Assembly (NCBI GenBank): GCA_900547915.1
Contig: URIN01000022.1
Coordinates: 1-11,284, forward strand
Direction of reading: 5' to 3'
Length of the DNA: 11,284 bases
From: an uncultured Clostridium sp.
Lineage (GTDB): Bacteria > Bacillota > Clostridia > Oscillospirales > Acutalibacteraceae
The notes beneath the pieces are model-generated. The model was not told where the DNA came from. It did no database searches and saw only the letters and a list, made by a program, of their open reading frames with translations. A program made the position numbers and the translations under genes. Numbering within the stretch: the first letter of the stretch is position 1; every line of letters begins with the position of its first letter. Below, piece after piece: positions 8,114-11,284 of this stretch.

Positions 8114-8887
8114 ATGATTTACAGACCTGAATTTGACAGCAACGGAAAAAAGGTGCTCTGTGAGATGAACGGAGTAAATTCCGAAATGCTTATGGACATC
8201 TATGTCAAGAAACTCTCTAAAGGCGAAATCCTTGAGATATTTGAAGATAAAAATGAGTGCGCAGTTTTGCTGCTTTCAGGCAAAGTCAATTTTAAAGTAG
8301 GAGAGGGCATTGACGAGACCTGCAGCAGGGCAAATCCGTTTGAGAAAAAGCCTTACGCAGTTCATTTTCCGAAGCAGGTAAAGGCTGTGATAACTGCTCT
8401 TGAGGACAGTGAAGTCCTTGTTCAGCAGACTGATAACGATAAAACCTGGGAGCCTGTTTTCTATAATCCCGATAATTGCCTTTATCAGGAATTCGGCAAA
8501 GGCCAGTGGGGCGGCGCAGGACACAGAATAGTTTCAACTATGTTTGATCTCGATAATGCACCGTATTCAAATATGGTAATGGGTGAAGTGTTTAATCAGC
8601 CCGGTAAGTGGTCATCATATCCTCCGCATCATCATCCTCAGCCTGAACTCTATTATTACTGTTTTGATCATCCGGAGGGATTCGGAGCAGGCTTTGAGGG
8701 CGATACGCCTTATAAAGTAATGAACGGCGACTGCCTTTGCATCAGGGGCGGCAACGCTCACCAGCAGGTAACGGCGCCAGGTTATGAGATGTATTATGTA
8801 TGGCTTATAAGGCATCTTGACGGTGATCCGTGGGATAAAACAAGAATCTATGTTAAGGAATACGAGTGGCTTGCAAATGCGGACTAA
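8114..8887 (+). CDS. iolB: 5-deoxyglucuronate isomerase, IolB family
   Basis: A bicupin of the KduI/IolB family. IolB converts 5-deoxy-D-glucuronate to 2-deoxy-5-keto-D-gluconate in myo-inositol breakdown. At 257 aa it is slightly shorter than typical IolB (about 270). The N-terminal cupin covers about residues 25-105. The C-terminal cupin has GEVFNQPGKWSSYPPHHH at 157-174 followed by PQPELYYY; the His172-174 cluster, Glu178 and His216 (GGNAHQQV) are the probable metal ligands. The ending APGYEMYYVWLIRHL...PW...EYEWL is characteristic of the family. No other iol gene (iolC, D, E, G, J) is in the window, so a role in inositol catabolism is inferred from family only; a related isomerase activity in another sugar-acid route is possible. 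The Shine-Dalgarno GGAGG spans 8098-8102. The 3' end overlaps the next gene by 11 nt. Confidence 0.82.
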   Translation: MIYRPEFDSNGKKVLCEMNGVNSEMLMDIYVKKLSKGEILEIFEDKNECAVLLLSGKVNFKVGEGIDETCSRANPFEKKPYAVHFPKQVKAVITALEDSEVLVQQTDNDKTWEPVFYNPDNCLYQEFGKGQWGGAGHRIVSTMFDLDNAPYSNMVMGEVFNQPGKWSSYPPHHHPQPELYYYCFDHPEGFGAGFEGDTPYKVMNGDCLCIRGGNAHQQVTAPGYEMYYVWLIRHLDGDPWDKTRIYVKEYEWLANAD

Positions 8888-9971
8888 CGGTATAATTTTA
8901 AAGGACATTTATGAGTTCGAAAAGGTTTCTTCCTGTAAGAAGCCTTTTGTTTGCTGTGGAAAATCTTTTGAGAACACTCAGGAATTTGAATATCTGAAAT
9001 CGGCGTTTGATTTGACCGTGTGGGATAAAATACGCCCCAACCCTCGCTTTGAGGATATGCTTGAAGCGGCTGAACTTTTCAAAAGAGAAAACTGCGATTA
9101 TATGATAGGCGCCGGCGGCGGTTCTCCGCTGGACTCCGCCAAAATGATAAAACTGCTTGTGACCAATGACCCTAAAACAGCACTCAGCGAACCTATGAAG
9201 GATAACTATATAGGCTTTTTTGCTATTCCCACAACTTCGGGCACAGGGTCGGAAGCAACAAAATATTCGGTGTTTTATGTTAATGAAAATGTAAAACATT
9301 CAGTTTCAAATGAGGCTTTTCTGCCTGATTATGTTCTGCTTGATGAAAAGTTCATTGAAACAGTTCCGCCTTATCAGCGCAGAGCAACCTGCCTTGACGC
9401 ACTTAGCCACGCAATAGAAAGCTACTGGAGCGTTAAAAGCAATGATGAGAGCAGGGAGTACGCCGAAAAAGCAATACGTCTTTTTGTTGAGAATAAGGAC
9501 GGTTATATCGCAAATGAGCAGCAGGCAAATCGAGGTATGCTGCTTGCGTCATATTACGCGGGCAAGGCTATTAATGTAACTTCAACTACCTCTGCTCACG
9601 CAATGTGCTATAATATTACGATGAACTGTTCCACTGCTCACGGCCATTCCGTTGCGGTCTGCCTTGCGGAGATTTGGAAATATATGAATGAGCATAATGA
9701 GCGTGTAAACGATTCCCGCGGCAGAGAATTTGTGCTTAAAACTCTTGATGAACTGGGTGTTCTTTTGGGCGGCAGAAATTCAGCGGACGGTGCTGAAGCT
9801 TTCAGTCAGCTTATAACCGAATTTGAACTTGAACAGCCTAAAGCAACTCCGACTCAGGTTAAAGAGTTTGTTAAAAATATCAACACTGCAAAACTTCTTG
9901 TAAATCCTACCGTGCTTGAAGAAAACGATGTTGAAGAAATATATAACAGGGTATTTAAGATAAATGAGTGA
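8877..9971 (+). CDS. Iron-containing alcohol dehydrogenase, phosphonoacetaldehyde-reductase-like
   Basis: A 364-aa group III (Fe-ADH) NAD(P)H-dependent alcohol dehydrogenase. The dinucleotide-binding motif GAGGGSPLDSAK is at 78-89 and TTSGTGSEAT at 119-128. All four metal ligands are in place: Asp174 and His178 (CLDALSHAIES), His241 (SAHAMCY) and His255 (TAHGHSVA), with the 4- and 14-residue spacings seen in FucO. The segments F-A-I-P-T-T-S-G-T-G-S-E-A-T-K-Y and ATCLDALSHAIESYWSV resemble, from memory, phosphonoacetaldehyde reductases that make 2-hydroxyethylphosphonate; no phosphonate genes (pepM, ppd) are in the window, so the substrate is uncertain. ATG-8877, overlapping iolB by 11 nt, is preferred; GAGTGG at 8864-8869 serves as its Shine-Dalgarno. 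In-frame ATGs at 8850 and 8817 lie further inside iolB. Confidence 0.82.
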   Translation: MRTNGIILKDIYEFEKVSSCKKPFVCCGKSFENTQEFEYLKSAFDLTVWDKIRPNPRFEDMLEAAELFKRENCDYMIGAGGGSPLDSAKMIKLLVTNDPKTALSEPMKDNYIGFFAIPTTSGTGSEATKYSVFYVNENVKHSVSNEAFLPDYVLLDEKFIETVPPYQRRATCLDALSHAIESYWSVKSNDESREYAEKAIRLFVENKDGYIANEQQANRGMLLASYYAGKAINVTSTTSAHAMCYNITMNCSTAHGHSVAVCLAEIWKYMNEHNERVNDSRGREFVLKTLDELGVLLGGRNSADGAEAFSQLITEFELEQPKATPTQVKEFVKNINTAKLLVNPTVLEENDVEEIYNRVFKINE

Positions 9972-10920
9972 ATCAAAACTTTCAAAAATCTATATAATGA
10001 CTCCTCTTGCGCTGCTCTGCTGTTTTTTATGGGGCAGCGCTTTTCCGATGGTCAAAACGGGTTATCAGATGTTTTCTATCGGAGAGAGCGATACGGCGTC
10101 TCAGATACTTTTCGCCGGCATACGCTTTGCTCTGGCGGGAATACTTGTTATCATATTCGGCTCGATTATTGCAAAAAAACCGCTTTATCCAAAAAATAAA
10201 AAAGAGATAGGCCATTGCCTTGTGCTCAGTGTGTTTCAGACTATATTGCAGTACACGGCGTTTTATATAGGCCTTGCGCACACAAGCGGCGTAAAGTCAA
10301 GCGTTCTTGTAGCGCTCAATGTTTTTCTCTCCCTTATTTTGTCAGCAGTTGTTTTCAAAATGGAAAAAATAACCGCGCCCAAACTAATTGGCGTTATAAT
10401 AGGTTTTGCGGGTGTTGTTCTCATAAATTTTGAGGCAGGCGGTTTCGGAGGCTTTTCTCTTAACGGGGAGGGAGCTATAATTTTTTCGGCGTTTGCTTAT
10501 TCCGTTTCAAGCGTTTTGATTAAAAAATATTCGGTCGATGAAAATCCCGTTATGCTTTCAGGCTGGCAGTTCCTTATAGGCGGAATCGTTATGGCGGTGT
10601 TTGCGTTGATTGCAGGCGGCAGAGTACATATGCAGCCTAATATAAAAAGCGTGCTTGCAATTCTTTATCTTGCTCTTATTTCGGCGGTAGCCTATACGAT
10701 ATGGGGGCTTTTGCTCAAATATAATCCCGTTTCGCGTGTTGCCGTAATCGGATTTACAAACCCCGTGTTCGGTGTTCTGCTTTCAGCTCTTTTCCTCGGA
10801 GAAGCGGATGAGGCTTTCAGCGTAAAAAATCTTGTTTCGCTCGTGCTCGTCTGCATAGGAATTTATATAGTAAACGCCAAATTTTCGTTAGCAAAAAACA
10901 AGTCTGTTGACAATTCATAA
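9964..10920 (+). CDS. EamA/DMT-superfamily permease
   Basis: A 318-aa integral membrane protein of the drug/metabolite transporter superfamily, with two EamA repeats and about ten transmembrane helices. The first repeat starts with PLALLCCFLWGSAFP near residues 14-28 and ends near 156. The second starts near 166 with NGEGAIIFSAFAYSVSSVLIK and ends near 304. The family hallmark A-Y-T-I-W-G-L-L at 243-250 and the G-F-T-N-P-V-F-G-V-L-L-S-A-L-F-L-G-E segment at 263-280 are clear. The tail is basic and hydrophilic. These permeases export or import small metabolites; the cargo here is unknown, but the 8-nt overlap with the upstream dehydrogenase suggests co-expression and perhaps a related substrate. 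The upstream Shine-Dalgarno is poor (AGGG about 12 nt away), consistent with coupled translation. Confidence 0.9.
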   Translation: MSESKLSKIYIMTPLALLCCFLWGSAFPMVKTGYQMFSIGESDTASQILFAGIRFALAGILVIIFGSIIAKKPLYPKNKKEIGHCLVLSVFQTILQYTAFYIGLAHTSGVKSSVLVALNVFLSLILSAVVFKMEKITAPKLIGVIIGFAGVVLINFEAGGFGGFSLNGEGAIIFSAFAYSVSSVLIKKYSVDENPVMLSGWQFLIGGIVMAVFALIAGGRVHMQPNIKSVLAILYLALISAVAYTIWGLLLKYNPVSRVAVIGFTNPVFGVLLSALFLGEADEAFSVKNLVSLVLVCIGIYIVNAKFSLAKNKSVDNS

Positions 10921-10935
10921 ATTCCTTGATACGCT
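10907..10935 (+). promoter_or_regulatory. Probable promoter (extended -10) for the Cys-Cys leader ORF
   Basis: TTGACA at 10907-10912 is a perfect -35. Seventeen bp later is TACGCT at 10930-10935, which keeps the key A2 and T6 of a -10 and is preceded by TGA at 10927-10929, an extended -10. The -35 lies in the last codons of the permease gene. Transcription would start near 10942, leaving about 20 nt before the short ORF. Confidence 0.5.
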
Positions 10936-10948
10936 TAAAGAAATTACC

Positions 10949-10955
10949 GAAAGGA
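10949..10955 (+). promoter_or_regulatory. Shine-Dalgarno of the leader ORF
   Basis: GAAAGGA at 10949-10955 is 8 nt before ATG-10964 but only 2 nt before the in-frame ATG-10958. The spacing favours the second ATG. Confidence 0.55.
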
Positions 10956-10963
10956 AAATGTTT

Positions 10964-11047
10964 ATGTTTTCAAATCGTTTTGAACTCAACAGAGATTACC
11001 GCCTTATGCATCTCTTGCGTATAGGGTCTGTTTGCTGTGTTCATTAA
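10964..11047 (+). CDS. 27-codon leader-peptide-like ORF ending Cys-Cys-Val-His
   Basis: A short ORF of 27 codons with its own Shine-Dalgarno and a candidate promoter. The C-terminal part reads RLMHLLRIGSVCCVH, with adjacent cysteine codons TGC TGT at 11033-11038, two codons before the last sense codon. An R-x-x-H-x-x-L-R-x-x-S-x-x-C layout recalls short leader peptides placed before sulfur and cysteine genes in Actinobacteria and some Bacillota (recollection of a pattern, not a search). A strong intrinsic terminator begins 31 nt after the stop, the layout of a transcription attenuator. I could not identify a convincing antiterminator pairing by eye. It could instead be a small peptide gene with its own terminator, or a chance ORF. 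Confidence 0.5.
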   Translation: MFSNRFELNRDYRLMHLLRIGSVCCVH

Positions 11048-11078
11048 CGTGTTTCGGATATAGATTATCACGATATAA

Positions 11079-11115
11079 AACCGCTGATGGGCATACCGTC
11101 AGCGGTTGTTTTTTT
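11079..11115 (+). terminator. Strong Rho-independent terminator
   Basis: AACCGCTGA at 11079-11087 pairs perfectly with TCAGCGGTT at 11099-11107. The stem can extend by one T-G wobble and two G-C pairs, leaving the loop GCATA at 11091-11095. A G and a run of seven T (11109-11115) follow. It can end transcripts from the permease operon, from the leader ORF promoter, or both, and it would act as an attenuator for the reading frame immediately downstream. Confidence 0.88.
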
Positions 11116-11127
11116 GAAGGCGGCAAA

Positions 11128-11284
11128 ATGATAGGCAACATTGAAGTTGTGAAAATCGTAAAAGACTGCGCTTATCTCGGATGGCAGCTTGACAGTGCTT
11201 TCTGGAATAAAGGCGTTATGACTGAAGCCGCAGCAGCAGTGCGTGATTTTTTGTTTAATGAGGTCGGCTTTAGCGCGCTTTATG
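11128..11284 (+). CDS. GNAT (RimJ/RimL-type) acetyltransferase fragment, runs off the window
   Basis: From ATG-11128 a frame of 52 complete codons continues to the window edge. LGWQLDSAFWNKGVMTEAA followed by VRDFLFNEVGFSALY matches the core of RimJ/RimL-like N-acetyltransferases: the strand before, and the acetyl-CoA pyrophosphate-loop region around, W-N-K-G-V-M-T-E-A. Full-length relatives have roughly 60-90 residues before the M-I-G-N-I position. Here no such sequence is present: the frame is open back to 10984 but has no ATG and codes for nothing GNAT-like before the terminator. A few residues just upstream, F-F-E-G-G-K, do look GNAT-like, so the gene is probably 5'-truncated. A plausible Shine-Dalgarno, GAAGG at 11116-11120, means a shortened protein could still be made. 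The 3' end is not in the window. Confidence 0.6.
   Translation, partial: MIGNIEVVKIVKDCAYLGWQLDSAFWNKGVMTEAAAAVRDFLFNEVGFSALY

Noticed and set aside
8817..8876. Longer start for the Fe-ADH gene within iolB
   Set aside because: It would overlap iolB by about 70 nt with no matching family residues; ATG-8877 gives a normal-length protein.
8891..8896. Perfect TATAAT resembling a -10 element just after the iolB stop
   Set aside because: No acceptable -35 at 16-18 bp (TTGCAA at 8871 leaves only 14 bp), and it lies inside the downstream coding sequence, so it is probably chance.
8898..9299. 133-aa open frame on the minus strand
   Set aside because: It is antisense to the well-supported Fe-ADH gene, has no recognisable domain and an unusual composition; treated as a shadow frame.
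10984..11127. The open frame upstream of the GNAT ATG as the missing N-terminal half
   Set aside because: It has no start codon, crosses the terminator, and its translation shows no GNAT N-terminal features apart from a few residues right before ATG-11128.

Overview
This window is an end piece of an assembled contig. Its first ~39 bases are not genomic: positions 6-39 match the Illumina Nextera read-2 transposase adapter, ending in the 19-bp Tn5 mosaic end. Everything after that reads as a densely packed, single-strand (+) bacterial chromosome with moderate G+C, TTG and ATG starts and good Shine-Dalgarno sites. Family content points to Bacillota, class Clostridia, probably an anaerobic gut-type lineage: RlmD with an iron-sulfur cysteine set, a trmN6/rsmI neighbourhood like Bacillus yabB/yabC, a PflX-type radical SAM protein, and a PqqD/PF14907 nucleotidyltransferase pair. 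The lineage is inferred; nothing in the window fixes a genus.

Layout. (1) 63-7114 is a near-continuous run of seven genes, dominated by translation and RNA modification: rlmD (23S rRNA m5U methyltransferase), a PqqD-like small protein, a PF14907 nucleotidyltransferase-like protein, lepA (elongation factor 4), trmN6-like tRNA methyltransferase, rsmI (16S rRNA C1402 2'-O-methyltransferase) and a PflX-type radical SAM protein. Gaps are 0-30 nt, and the trmN6/rsmI and rsmI/pflX junctions are 4-nt ATGA overlaps, so much of this is probably one transcript. (2) After a 64-nt gap with a possible promoter, 7179-10920 is a metabolic/transport run: a monoacylglycerol-lipase-like alpha/beta hydrolase, an IolB-type 5-deoxyglucuronate isomerase, an iron-dependent alcohol dehydrogenase resembling phosphonoacetaldehyde reductases, and a ten-helix EamA/DMT permease. 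The last three are tightly spaced or overlapping. (3) 10907-11115 looks like a compact self-contained regulatory unit: an extended -10 promoter overlapping the permease stop, a Shine-Dalgarno, a 27-codon ORF ending in Cys-Cys-Val-His, and a strong intrinsic terminator. Immediately after the terminator's T-run is a GNAT acetyltransferase reading frame that seems to lack the N-terminal half of its domain and runs off the window.

The most interesting part is the right edge: the short Cys-Cys ORF plus terminator resembles a leader-peptide attenuator (possibly cysteine-responsive), yet what lies just downstream is a truncated-looking acetyltransferase, not a sulfur gene. The next most interesting item is the PqqD/nucleotidyltransferase pair, which resembles accessory parts of peptide-natural-product systems but sits here alone among translation genes.
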